Assembly (NCBI RefSeq): GCF_900747795.2
Contig: NC_041399.2
Coordinates: 105,888,073-105,952,072 of the forward strand
Length of the DNA: 64,000 nt
Direction: 5' to 3'
Source: Erpetoichthys calabaricus
Taxonomy: Eukaryota > Chordata > Cladistia > Polypteriformes > Polypteridae
Every line of letters starts with the position of its first letter. The stretch's first letter is position 1. The position numbers and the translations under genes are program-made. A model generated the notes under the pieces. It ran no database searches. It was not told the origin of the DNA and saw only the letters and a program-made list of their open reading frames with translations. Shown here piece after piece: positions 46,240-59,130 of the stretch.

Positions 46240-48350
46240 CAGAGGTCACTAACAGGCAGACCGCGGTTCGGGTCCGGACCCAGACTTAACAGCCAAAACA
46301 GAAGGTTATGATTTAAAACCTGACAGGGCGCTTCTATTTTAGCCGGTTCAACTTTTGTAGTCTTTACAGTAATGTTATAGTGGATGAGGAAATGCACAGA
46401 CCAATTGTATGTGCATTAATCCATTTCACTTGATACCACTCAGCCAATCAAGTCTGTGGATTCTAGGTGGAAGAAAGTGAGAGATACAGATGACTGCGTT
46501 GGAAAAAGAAAAGATGGGTGAGACGGAGAAAGGGACAGAAAAATAAGGAACAAATGGCGCTCTACAAAAAAAGGAAAGTGGACAGCAAAAATAGGGCATT
46601 TAATCCGGAATGGACAAACTTATTTCTGTTTATACTTCCCACTGGGAGCACTATACCAGTGTGTCTCATAGGTTCAGAAACTGTGGCACTTGTTAAAAGT
46701 GTCAATATGAAGTGACATTATGAGACGAAACATAAAGGTTTCGAACAAACATACCCACTCAAATCCGAAGTGAGATCACAGAAAATGATTAGTCTCAGAG
46801 CCCAATATGACCAGTCCACCAGGGCCCTGAGCCACACATTTACTGTCCAACAACATGCTTATGAGTGTTCCCTCAGAGTTGCTTGGATTTTGGGTCAACA
46901 CAAAAAGCCATTTACTGAAGGAGGGGTTGTCAAAGAATGCATGAGTGCAGTAGCTGAAACACTACTTAAGGGAAAACAAAAACAAGAGCTGTGTGATAAA
47001 ATAAAGCAAATACCCATGTCAGCATCATCTGTCACAAAGAAAAGTGAAATATTGACTCAGGATGTGCTAATCCAGCTTGATGAAGCAGTGTAAATGATAA
47101 ACAAATGGACAATGTGGGAGTTTTGGTTGATATCACTTCACATTTGAATGAACTGAATTTGAGGCTACAGTGCAAAGACAATTCAGTTTGTGAACTGATG
47201 ACGTCTGTCCACTCCTTTGAGAGGAAACTTGAGGAAGACTTGCAGGGAGACTGTGAACACTTCCCAGCAGTGCAGGAACAGGTTCAGGGACAGCGAGATG
47301 TGTCTTCTTTTGTTGACTTTATTAATAAGCTGATTGTAAAACTTCAGCAACCGTTTTGACACCTTCAGCTTTGGACAGCAGCTCACCATGTTCATTCAGA
47401 GCCCATTTCTCATCACAGATGTCAGGAGGTTCTCAAAGGAAGTCACACAACACTTTAAAAGGTTAAATGCTGGGCCTCTTTAGATGCAACTGGTTGATTT
47501 CCAAGCAGATGTTACTCTGAAAGAGCAGTGTGGAAGAACTGACTCTTCCACTTTCTGGCTCCAAATGGTCCCTGAGACAGCTTTCCCAGGTCTGAGGAAA
47601 GTAGCCTTGTACATCTTGACCATGTTTGGCTCCACACACAACTGCGAGGCAGCTTTCTCCACAATGAACATAATCAAAACTAAAATATCGTTCCAGGCTC
47701 ACCAATGAACACCTCCACTTGTCTATGAGAATGGTTCTGACTCCATTCAAGCCCAGGTTTAAAATCCTGGCAGGACAAGCTAGAGCTCAATTCTCTCACT
47801 GAGCAAAAAAGTGGGGCAATGAATGTAAGAGGGGAAGAAAGCGAGCATTTAAAACTGTTTAATTGTTAAGATGTGTTGAGATTTATTATCTGTAAAATTG
47901 GTTGAGACTGTTAGGTCAAGATGTGAAACAGAAAAGGGGAAATTCAAGTTTTTTCTCCATAAATTTTATTTTTCTGAAGTTAAGCACTTTATTTAAACAT
48001 GCACAATTTTCACATTTTATTTATTTTGTCGTATTTTGAATGCAGCCCTACTTTTATTTAGTAAATTTAAGAACATTCCATACTGTGACGGAACATTATA
48101 CATATCTGCAGTCATACATACATGTTCAGTTCTGTGTTGCGTGACAATAAATATTGTCAAAAAGATTTTGAATTGTATTGAACTCATTTGATTTGAAAGT
48201 CTGGTATTGATTACATGCAGATGCTGATACAACTATTAGGTTACTTAAATATATATGATACTAAATAGTTAGACAACATGATCTTCCGGACCATTGCTTC
48301 AAGAAATTTTCTCTAATTGGACCTCTTTAAATTTTAGTTGAATACCCCTG
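46240..48350 (+). mobile_element. ZBED/GTF2IRD2-like hAT transposon, internally deleted
   Basis: The left end CAGAGGTCACTAACAGGC and right end TTGAATACCCCTG are flanked by a perfect 8-bp duplication, CTGTAGAA, at 46232-46239 and 48351-48358. Plus frames encode the N-terminal zinc-finger part (YKKRKVDSKNRAFNPEWTNL, VNMK then HYETKHKGFEQTYPLKSEV), then QHAYECSLRVAWILGQHKKP and AVAETLLKGKQKQELCDKIK up to 47092. From 47105 it jumps to the late part (NVGVLVDITSHLNELNLRLQ, then FGSTHNCEAAFSTMNIIKTK, the C-terminal hAT dimerisation motif). About 200 residues of the catalytic core are missing, and stops are present. Confidence 0.85.
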
Positions 48351-49199
48351 CTGTAGAAGTAACAGCAGTAGTAGTACTAGTAATAAGTACTAGCAAAAGG
48401 TTAATTGCCATCAGATGCCAAAAAAGCAAAACATGACCTCTTAAATTCTAAAGTAATGGACAGGAAAGCCCAGACCATTTTTATTAATTGTTTTTAACCA
48501 GCTAATGTTTACTGAGTGTGCAAATGGCAAAACAAATTACAGCCGCATGCTGTATCTGATGGAGTAACTTGTAGACCAACTTGATTTGAACAGTACTGCT
48601 TCAAATAGCAACCAAAAAAAGCATATTGTAAATGAAAGAATCCTCATGTGGCACTATTACTGTGATACTTTGCATACTGTTAAAATAAATTTTAGACGTG
48701 CAAATACTAAGGTTTGGTAATCTATGATGATCATGCCATTCTTTCTAAATACAACAGTGACAAGTAAAATATGTTTCATTTAGGGGATCTCCCAACTGCA
48801 TTTTAAACAAAGGACTGTATTCCAAAATGCATTGTAATAGTGTAGATACTGCAAATTCAATAAACTTGTAGATTGTGTACTTTTAAGTTGGTTAAAACCG
48901 AAAAGCAGAAGCTGCATGTGGAAAAAGTGACCCTTAATAAAAAGAGTATCCTTAATAATTCTGTGTCAGTTAAGAAGGTAGAGATCATAGTAGAATGATT
49001 ATTGGGTTACAAAGTGGCATCTGAATAAATCTTGGTATTTCTGGAACAGTTTCTTCTGTTGGTCATTATGCTGTACCAAGTTTGGTGAAAAACAAACCTA
49101 GCTGATAAGCATAAAAATATAATTAACATGTGTCAAATGCAGTGATGTAAGAGGGGTGATTTGTTAGTGTTTTTCAGCCACAGGCCAATGAGGCACTAA

Positions 49200-49400
49200 A
49201 ATTGATTGGTACATTTACATGCGCTTCAATAGCCCAGTTATTTGCAGAAACTTGATTTCTAAAATGCCATGTAAAACACCCTTATTTTGGTTAGAGAAAT
49301 TGGGTTATTGGCTTTTTCAAAATATCCTGGTTTACAGAGGTAGATTTCTCAGCGAATAACACAATTATGTAGCCATATAAAAACCGGGTTACTGTTAAGG
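49200..49400. repeat. Possible small inverted-repeat MITE
   Basis: ACATTTACATGCG with AATAGCCCAGTTA on the left and, inverted, TAACCCGGTT with TTATATGGCTACAT on the right suggest a short MITE. The arms are imperfect and no duplication was confirmed. Confidence 0.3.
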
Positions 49401-51387
49401 ATTTTGTAATCTGATTTTGTCAGCCTGTGCATGTGCTGCATTTGCTTCTAACACACATTCAGTAACCAAAGGTATAAGCATCCACAAAACAAGTTTCCTG
49501 AGGCAAATGTTTGGGTGATTGCATTATACCTTCTCCTGGTTGTAATAATCCATCTTAATATTTCAGAAATAAGAAAATTTATGTTGATGACTCGAATGTT
49601 CAGTGCTAAACTTGACAACACAATCTTGAGAGCAGTAGGGTAACACTGTGAAAGTAATGCTTGTTATGTAGTCCAATTACTTTTTAAAGTAAAGGTAACC
49701 TAAAGCAATAAAAATAGCTGTGGCATTGTTATTCCAGAAGCATTTGGTTTAAAGCCAGAAGCACACATACCTGGTCCTTTGTAGGGCTCAGTTGTACAGC
49801 CAAGCAGAAAAGAGTGTGTTGTGGGCATTTTGGTAATAAAGATTTATAAGTAAAGCATCAATTTGACTAAACATATTTATAAAACATAGGAAATGATCAC
49901 ATGCAACATGCTTGTTTGCATGTTTGCCCTTTTGAACAGAGACGAAGTAATATCTGGTTTGGTTTGTTTGTCACATGATGTTTTTCTTGTTGAAGACAAG
50001 GTAAAATGTTAGTTACATTCTAGTAGGTAAGGTATTGAACTAAAAGAGTACTTTTTTTGTAATACTATATTTTGCATATTTGTGTCATTTTAATATTGAA
50101 TATAGACATGATTTCCCTGATCACTTAAAACATGGCAAAAAAGCTGTAATCAGACCTTTGATAGCTCCAGCAGTTTGTTTTTTTTTTAAAGTCAGGAAAT
50201 GTAGAAGTAAATGGGCAATGAGAGGTACTTTACTGAAAACTTCCAATTGTGCCAAGGTCACACTCTTTTAGGAAAATTCCTCTTTATTTTGCACCTCATT
50301 AAAAAAAAAAATCTGGTTGGATTTTTGCAGGATTGTTAATCTTTTAAACAATTTATGTAGGATATTAAAGATTAAGTGGGCTATATAATGAGGTGAAGAG
50401 TTCCCTGATGCAGTAGGTATGCTGGGATAATTGAGAACAGGGCTGAATCACAGACTTGAGTTTTGGAGAAATTGTTTTTGTGGAGCATTTGTATATCTCC
50501 AGATGTAAAGGGATCATTTTTTTCTTTAAATTAGTTGCTATTTTTGCTATTGTCCCCTACGCCCGTCTTACACCATGAGAGCAGAGCATTCAGTTGAAAC
50601 ATTGATTCATTCTCACTTTTCAAATCTAAACTTTAAACTCATTTGTTTAAGACTACTTTTTCTCGTTGACTACATTTGCTCTGTCTGATTTTAAAGTTTG
50701 TATTTTTAGTTTTGTTTATAATGTGTGTTTTATGGATTGTTCGGTGTGTCTGAGTCTTTAGATAGGTGCCTACGAATGAATAAAAATGTATTATTATTAT
50801 TATTTTTGAAATAGGGATGTTAAGTTTCTAAACCAGAGCCTTCTAATTGAGTAAACATTTGAGTTAAATCTGTTGGCTAAATAGCTGTTCATATGGAAAC
50901 ATTGCCTCCTAGCAAGTACATAGTATTCTGTAGGTTAAGTACAAATAATTGTCCCCATAGCTCTCTGTAACTATAGTTGTCTTAGAATACATGTTATTGG
51001 ATAGTGGACTGGAAATAAATGGAAAAGCATCAAGCACTCCAAGCATTGGATTAAGCTTTGAGAGGAATAGAGTATTCTTGTATTGACTTTGAAATACACT
51101 TTCTGCATTACAGAATCTAAATTTTATTTGTGTTTTTAACTGTAATTGTAGGTTTATGTTCCCAGTTTTTAGCCATTGGTGCTTTTATAATATTTTCAGT
51201 TTTAGCTTTCTGGTTGGATGAATATTTTTTTCTTCATATAATAATCTGGAAATCTCAAAATAGTTTTTCTTTATTTAGGTATCAGAACACACAACTTCAG
51301 AAAATGCTGAGTGTGATAGGTTTATGATCTGCTAATAACAAAAGTGGAAATGGGAGAAATGTTTAGACATTACACTCTTTTTTTTTT

Positions 51388-51390
<3 letters not shown>

Positions 51391-51466
<76 letters not shown>
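51391..51466. repeat. TA microsatellite
   Basis: A long alternating TA run, which gives a meaningless Tyr-Ile repeat if translated. Confidence 0.95.
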
Positions 51467-51468
<2 letters not shown>

Positions 51469-51649
51469 TACAAAGGTGAAGTACTTGAGTGACCCAGTCC
51501 TGACAAAATTAATTTCAAAATGTCTATAAGAGAGCATGAACTTAAATACTTCTGTATGGAGGACTGGTCAAATATAAATCTAGGTTTGGCAAGATATTGA
51601 AACGCTAATAAGTATCCAGATTCAAACTCAACCTTGTTTATTTGTAATA

Positions 51650-51715
51650 ATAATTCATTACATTTATATAGCGCTTTTCTCAGTACTCAAAGCGCTATCC
51701 ACACAGTATCTAATC
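51650..51715. repeat. Dispersed fish repeat fragment (TATAGCGCTTTTCTC)
   Basis: ATTTATATAGCGCTTTTCTC followed by AGTACTCAAAGCGCTATCC is a phrase I know as widely dispersed in fish genomes. Only a fragment is present. Confidence 0.5.
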
Positions 51716-53000
51716 TTGTTTTTGGGGTGGTCCCTCAACACTCTGCTGAAGCAAATTAGAGATGCTGTGTGTACAATATGAAGGATTAAAAGTATATACA
51801 GTATTTCCCCTGTTCATTCATTCCTATAATTATTTGTATGACCCTTTGTTCTTTCAGGTTGCATTTTATCCTGCAAATTTAAACTTTTTGGGAGTTGCAA
51901 AATGGAACGTTTGATACATAAGTTTAGTACTAGTTGTTGTTTTAAACTAGCCAGTTAAGTTTCATTTAACTTCAGAACTCCCAAAAATATGAAAAATAGC
52001 TCAGATATAGATTAAGATTCCTTCATTATCAACTAAAGGTGTTAATCAAAAATCTTTCTCAAGCTAATTTTGAAAGCAGTTTCTTTTAATACAGTTAAAA
52101 CCAGAGAACTCGGAGAACCAGAAATGCTCATTTATGTATAATTGACCTAGTGTGAAAGGGCCCCAGCTTCCTTTGAGCAGTGTTCAGCAGAAACACTCTG
52201 CCCTGTGTTACTGCATGTGCCTTTTCTTTCCTAAAATAAATTCTGGAAAAATGTGGGTCACTTTCATCACGGATGACCTGGGTTTGAGTCATGTGATTAA
52301 GTGTGAGTGTTTAGTTGTGTATTTTTGTTTTGTTTTAACCCTAAACAAAGAGACAGGCTGGAATTGCAGACCTTAGGGTATACTTTTGTTGTCTTTCATG
52401 TGAAAACAAAATCAGATAATAGATAACCAGGACACAATAAGGTCAGATGACTAGTAGTCTTTGTAATTATTGCAACCTGAATGTTTTTTTTTATTTATTT
52501 TTTAATCGATCAGAGCAAGAACCATATGTAACTTGGTATAATTTTATATTGTATGACAATATTTAAACAATACATACTGAAAATTGTAATTGCAAAACTG
52601 AGCTAAATGCGAGACATTAACACTACTTAACTAAAAATTACTAATAACTAGTTAGTAAGGCTGCTAATATATACACATTACTTACTCTTGTCTGTTTGAT
52701 AGTTTTTGAATATTACCATATTTTTAATCATTAAGTTTATGGTCCTTTCTGCTGGTGAGGGAAGCAATTCTCCACACTTTTTTATAACCATAGTTTCCCA
52801 AAAAGGTGGCCATTTCCTGTACATGTGAAATTTTGAGGTGAGCACAAAGCCCAACCTGGTTATTTTTTTCCAGAAACCGAGCGGAGCCTATACATGAGGA
52901 CCAGTGGGGCAAGCACACGCATTTAGCAGTGTGGCACATGTTACAGTACCTTATTCACATACATCAAATGGCCACAAACTAGCAATAATTAAATAAAATA

Positions 53001-54680
53001 TGTCATTCTTGTTCCGCGACCAGGACGAAAACCACACTGTTCCTCCTGAATCCGAGGCTCGACTATCCGACGGACCCTCCTCTTCAGGACCCCTGAATAG
53101 ACTTTTCCATGTAGGCTGAGGAGTGTGATCCCTCTGTAGTTGGAACACACCCTCCGATCCCCCTTCTTAAAGAGGGGGACTACCACCCCGGTCTGCCAAT
53201 CCAGAGGCATTGTCCCTGATGTCCATGCGATGTTGCAGAGGCGTGTCAACCAAGACAGTCCTACAACATCCAGAGCCTTGAGGAACTCCGGGCGTATCTC
53301 ACCCACCCCCGGGGCCCTGCCACCAAGGAGTTTTTTGACCACCTCGGTGACCTCAGTCCCAGAGATGGGGGAGCCCACCTCTGAGTCCCCAGGCTCTGCT
53401 TCCTCATTGGAAGGCATGTTAATGGGATTGAGGAGGTCTTCGAAGTACTCCCCCCACCGACCCACAACGTCCCGAGTCGAGGTCAGCAACGCACCATCCC
53501 CACCATATACAGTGTTGACACTGCACTGCTTCCCCTTCCTCAGACGCCGGATGGTGGACCAGAATCTCCTTGAAGCCGTCCGAAAAGGCATTCGACCGTG
53601 TCCCTCGGGGAATCCTGTAGGGGGTACTCCGAGAGTATGGGGTACCGGCCCCCCTGATAAGGGCTGTTCGGTCCCTGTACGATCGGTGCCAGAGCTTGGT
53701 CCGCATTGCCGGCAGTAAGTCAAACCCGTTTCCAGTGAGAGTTGGACTCCGCCAGGGCTGCCCTTTGTCACCGATTCTGTTCATAACTTTTATGGACAGA
53801 ATTTCTAGGCGCAGCCAGGGCGTTGAGGGGGTCCGGTTTGGTGGGCTCAGGATTGGAGATGATGTTGTCCTGTTTGCTTCATCAGGCCGTGATCTTCAGC
53901 TCTCTCTGGATCGGTTTGCAGCCGAGTGTGAAGCGGCTGGGATGAGAATCAGCACCTCCAAATCCGAGACCAGGGTCCTCAGCCAGAAAAGGATGGAGTG
54001 CCCTCTCAGGGTTGGTAGCGAGATCCTGCCCCAAGTGGAGGAGTTCAAGTATCTCGGGGTCTTGTTCATGAGTGAGGTAAGAATGGAGCGCGAGATCGAC
54101 AGGCGGATCGGTGCGGCATCCGCAGTAATGCGGGCGCTGCATCGGTCTGTCGTGGTGAAAAAGGAGCTGAGCCGCAAGGCGAAGCTCTCAATTTACCAGT
54201 CGATCTATGTTCCTACCCTCACCTATGGTCATGAGCTATGGGTAGTGACCGAAAGAACGAGATCGCGAATACAAGTGGCTGAAATGAGTTTCCTCCGCAG
54301 GGTGTCTGGGCTTTCCCTTAAAGATAGGGTGAGAAGCTCAGTCATCCGGGAGGGGCTCAGAGTAGAGCCGCTGCTCCTCCGCATCGAGAGGAGTCAGATG
54401 AGGTGGCTCGGGCATCTGATCAGGATGCCTCCTGGACGCCTCCCTGGTGAGGTGTTCCGGGCACGTCTAACCGGGAGGAGGCCCCGGGGAAGACCCAGGA
54501 CACGTTGGAGGGACTATGTCTCTCGACTGGCCTGGGAACGCCTTGGGATTCTCCCGGAAGAGCTAGAAGAAGTGGCCGGGGAGAGGGAAGTCTGGGCATC
54601 TCTGCTCAAGCTGCTGCCCCCACGACCCGACCTCGGATAAGCGGGAGACAATGGATGGATGGATGGATGTCATTCTTGTT
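53001..54680 (+). mobile_element. Rex3/RTE LINE with 5' inversion and 13-bp target duplication
   Basis: The 3' part (about 53585-54667) is on the plus strand: KAFDRVPRGIL at its start, then VGLRQGCPLSPILFITFMDR, ETRVLSQKRMECPLRVGSE, EFKYLGVLF, ERSQMRWLGHLIRMPPGRLP, GRPRTRWRDYVSRLAWERLG, and a tail of GATG units ending at 54667. The 5' part (53014 to about 53585) is the earlier RT region on the minus strand: RFWSTIRRLRKGKQC, KLLGGRAPGVGEIRPEFLKA, DWQTGVVVPLFKKGDRR, SNYRGITLLSLHGKVYS, EEQCGFRPGRGT. About 30 codons between GFRPGRGT and KAFDRVPRG are missing at the junction. TGTCATTCTTGTT flanks the whole at 53001-53013 and 54668-54680. The long plus frame 53696-54640 is open, so the copy is young. 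Confidence 0.92.
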
Positions 54681-55435
54681 GCAGAGTTCCAATCTTGGGG
54701 CACACATTGGCCATGTCATGAAGTAGTGGCATTGGACTGACTAGTTCTGTTGTTGAGGCTTCGGGCACAACTTCTCATAGATCTGTGCAGATGCTTCACA
54801 CATTTTTCTTCCATGAAAAAGAAACGCCTTTTACATAGTAACAAGTCTGTCATTATTAATTATTTTTAATGGGGTCTCGTTCTGACATTAGAAGGGGGAG
54901 GGGAAGTGATTCTTTAAGGTTTGTTTGGTATCTAGTTGGGCACATGGCTATTTATGCATGCAAATTAGCCTTGCAATGCTGCACAAATGGACCACAGGGA
55001 TCAGTGGTATATATCCGGTGGCAGTACTCATGATCTAATTATGGTCAGCTAATACTGTGTTTCTCTCAAACTGTATGGTTCTGCAACCCAGTTTTGTCTT
55101 TTTAAATACATTGACAACCCACTAGCAGCCAGTGCAGACAACCTCCTTGTAGAATGAACACAATTGTAAGAGTTGGGGAAGGGTAGATGGTTTCCCCTTC
55201 ATTAAATGAACAGTACACTTGCATGAAAGTTCTGTACATGGCTGCTGCAGCTCAGTGATACCATGCTGAAATTGCACAGAATCATGGGAATGCCCACCTG
55301 AGCCAGCCCAAGGAAAATTTCTCAGAAAATTATTTGGTAAACATGCTTGTTTTCTTCAAAAAAAAAAAACCACTGATGAATGTCAACAATCAACACTAAT
55401 CCAATTTTTTTTACAATTCTGTTTATCAAATTATT
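54681..55435. other. No feature recognised
   Basis: Intronic sequence without exon or repeat signal. Confidence 0.4.
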
Positions 55436-55950
55436 TCTCTCTATTATATAAAAAAAAAATCCTGGGACGCGATGCAACTTTTTTTCTGAGAGATACTTTC
55501 AAGTCCCGCGTGACAAGACTTTGTGCCAAAAGATTTAACCACGCCCATTGCCAGAAATAAAAGACAAAGAGTAGATGACAAAGTAGAACATCATAAAGAG
55601 GTTCAAAAATGTTGGCGCGATACACATGCAGAGCAGGTTAGAGATAAATGAAAGTACTGAAAATTCTAAAGTCTCAAAAATGATAGTAAAGATCGCATTA
55701 GCGCAAACAAATAGAAATTATTACTTGGTGAAATAATGGGACGGCGAAAAGAGATCAAATGTATTGTTCGGATTTAAACTTTAAGTCGGAGACTTGTAGA
55801 CCGTCTAATACGTGTTGCCATCAGGGAAAAGTAGAGTTTCTTCCCAATGAAGAGGCGTATTCGCGAGAATTAAGATTTGTTGTTTGATGAAAGTGAAATC
55901 CACATACGCAAGTGGCAGAGATGGGTAGATTAACCAATTAATCAATAAAA
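55436..55950 (+). mobile_element. Helitron 5' fragment
   Basis: It begins TCTCTCTATTATATAAAA, like the Helitron start at 37094, and continues with GGGACGCGATGCAAC and sequence resembling the region before the Rep domain. No 3' hairpin or CTAG end follows, so it is truncated at about 55950. Confidence 0.6.
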
Positions 55951-56805
55951 TAGTTGATCGATTGTGGCAACTCTATCATTGCCAAGCAATCATCACAAAT
56001 TGTGAAAAAATTGTGAAAGCAATTGGCATAATAAAACAAGGCATTAGATCCCATTATTTCCAAGCAGCATTAGGTGCATGGCAGTAACCTTTATGAATAC
56101 TTTTATGTATGAATACATTTTTATGTAATTTGTTATTTCTATTAATCTGTTGCATGTTTTTTTCAAGCAGAGAACTGAGCTGCTGTTTGTCAAAGCCCAG
56201 TTGAGATGTGGGAAATGTGTGTGATTCATTTAATTTTGGTTATTCATCTTTAGGCATTGAAGGCAGACTTAGTTGTGGTAAGCAAGCTTCCCAGTTCATA
56301 TTATATGAAGGTTTTGACAGTGAAGAATATTTTTTTTTTCCAATTAAATTTGAATTTTAATCTTCATCTTCATGAATTTCACTTAGGCTTCCCCTGCAGC
56401 TTTACACAAAAACAGAAGTAATTCTTCTTATACATGATAATCTAGTATAATTTTATTATCAGAGAAATTTGGAAGCTGCCATCATCATACTTTTTATTTT
56501 TAAATAAGGTTTATGGTTTGACCAATTGTCATATACAAGCCTAAGAATGTATTTAGACTATAAGGTACTGTTAATAGGTTTATATCAAACTTAAAATCAT
56601 ATTCTGTCCATGTAGATGTGTGATAGTACTCCCTCGTTACTGTCTATATTTAAGTATGTTGTCCATTCATTTTAATGCTGGACCCATTTTTGATAATGTT
56701 GAAATTAGGATATGTGTTTCAGAAATGTGAAATTCCTTCAAAGATAATACTACAGTTTTAAAATCTGTATTGATCAAGTAATAATCAAGTAATAGATTAA
56801 TAAAG

Positions 56806-56866
<61 letters not shown>

Positions 56867-59130
56867 GTCTATCTATCTATCGCATTTTCAGTTTTGTCAT
56901 TGGTTTATTTAGTGTTGCTACTAACAACTGTTATGCTAATTGATTAGTTTATCTATTTTTTCAGTTACTCTGAAGTTTAAGAAAAATCCAGATATGTTAA
57001 AGTGCAAAATTCACTTTGTATTCAAAAATTTGTTTTATTCCTCGTGTAATGCTTTTCTTCATAACAATAGTAAATGTCTGCTCTACAGTTACATTTGTCA
57101 GAAATGTGTGTAACAGTAAGTCTTGTTACTAACGTTAAGGTTAAATGTAATGGAAGAATGTTGAAACCATTAAGCATCAAATTAAGCATCAACAAAAGTT
57201 GCCTCTGATGTATTACCTGATTTTTATCCCCTAGACAGAATCAAAGATTGTACAATGAGCTGACTATCCCATATTTCAAGCCTTGCTCTTTTTAAATACA
57301 ACATCAAATGCTGTTAATTGCTATCATCAAAACATGTTTTGCATGTTACTTGATTAGTGATTGTACTAATGGGTGTTTCTGGATTATCCCCAAATGTGAG
57401 TGAGATGGGGATCACCATTTCTCTGATGTGTGTTCTTTTCAGCTGTTCCCATTTCAGCGTTGTGCTACTGTATGGAGAGGGCTCTTTTTTACAGATCTTG
57501 CAAAAGTTAGTCTTACCAGATGGAAAGATGAAATGACTTCACACTTTTGACTTCTTTGGTCTTTGACCCTCTACTGTGTTAACATCCATTATCTCAAAAA
57601 AAGTACTTTAGGTCAGTGTAGTGATGTACACAATACGTAGCAGGGCAGCTAATAGATAACAAAATTTTGTGACAACTGTCTTTATCAATTTTTTAATATC
57701 AATGATATTGATTAGTTGCTGGAGCTCTAAATTGTTTTCAGTGGAAAGTGTTTTTCTTTTCAAATATATTTTTTTTATGTACAGAAGATGATATTGGTCG
57801 ATAATGACAGCAAGACAATGCTAGTAGCTCTCATATTAAATTTTTGATCATATTTTGAATATTGCAAAAGAAAGATTTACTTCATTTGTTTCAAGTGTTA
57901 TTGAGTATTGCAATGATTTATTTTACTGCTGCTCTTATCATTTAATTTGTTTCATTGGCTTCCTGTTAGGTGTAATGCCTATTTTAAAAGTATTTTTTGA
58001 TACAGAATTACCACCTTATCTTTCTGAACTTAACACTTGTATTGCAGTCTTAAGATGCAGTTTGTTTTAATTTCTCACATTGTGAAAGCAGACCAAATAC
58101 TTTTTAATGAGTTTTAATATTTTTTCTTCTATGTCCTCTTTTAATCCTAATATTACTTTGGTTTCACTTAACACAAAGGGCCAGAGAGATACTCTAAAAA
58201 GAAAATCAACTTTTTGTTTTGTAAGAATCATAAGGCAAACATTTTTCTTCTTTGGGACGCTTATTCCAATGATTAAAGTGAGAAATTTTGGAAAAATCAA
58301 CTAGTACAGAAGGCAGAGTATTTAGACTTGGGGCTCTTGGTCTCTGGAATGAGATTCTTACAAACGCTAGAGCAGTGCTGTCAGGCTAAAATTTAAATCA
58401 AAGCTGAAGGCTCATTATTTCAGTGTAACATTCATTTTTGAACTACAGGTGATTGTCCAATCCTGATTAACACAAGATTTTTTTTTTTTTTTTGGTGTTT
58501 TGGAATGATGCTTAGTATTACTGCAGTTTCTATCCACTATGACTAGAAATTTTAGTGATTAACTTAGTTTAGACCAAATTTTAAAGTTGTTGAAATGTGT
58601 TGTTAATGTACTGTGTCTATTTTTTAGGCATATGCTTTTTTTTGTATACTTGTAGGCTTTTTCTGTTCAACAATTAAAGAGTTCACAATATTGTGATTTA
58701 CTGCCTTCAGTACTATACTTATATACATGTACAGTGTATTTATAAATGCACACATTTTTCAGATTCTTCTGTAATAAGTTGCCTTTATCAAATTCACCAT
58801 GTTTTTCTGGATGTTTACAGATGCTGTTTTGATTATTGTTGAATGAAAATACGTACATGGTGTTTTATCTCTTCAGGACCATAGGTTTATGAATCTGCAT
58901 AAGAACATTTTGTGTTACTGTTTCTTGACAATACACCTGCTTATCTGAAGGGTTATTTACTGAGTTTTATGGACTATTTGTGTGTGTGTTTTATTGTATA
59001 TCAAAGCCTTAAGAGTGGCAAGTTCCCTTTTTTCCTTCTGTCCAGTTGGCACATTTTTTTTCCAGCGGCTGTAAAAAAATATATTTTAACTAAAAAGGTT
59101 TGACCTTCCTCAATGAATAGTTGATGGATA
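55951..59130. other. Intronic stretch with a tetranucleotide microsatellite
   Basis: Only the TATC array at 56806-56881 stands out. The rest shows no exon-like or repeat-end signal. Confidence 0.45.
56806..56881. repeat. TATC tetranucleotide microsatellite
   Basis: About 19 near-perfect units with one TGTC interruption near 56867. Confidence 0.95.

Larger units (their letters stand above)
48359..53000. other. Intronic non-coding stretch
   Basis: Apart from the repeats listed separately (49200-49400, 51391-51466, 51650-51715), I see no exon or element ends. Frames are short and lack motifs. Confidence 0.5.

Noticed and set aside
51344-51529. Open frame with Tyr-Ile repeats
   Set aside because: Translation of a TA microsatellite.
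53140-53718. 192-codon open frame on plus strand
   Set aside because: Antisense shadow of the inverted Rex3 RT region.
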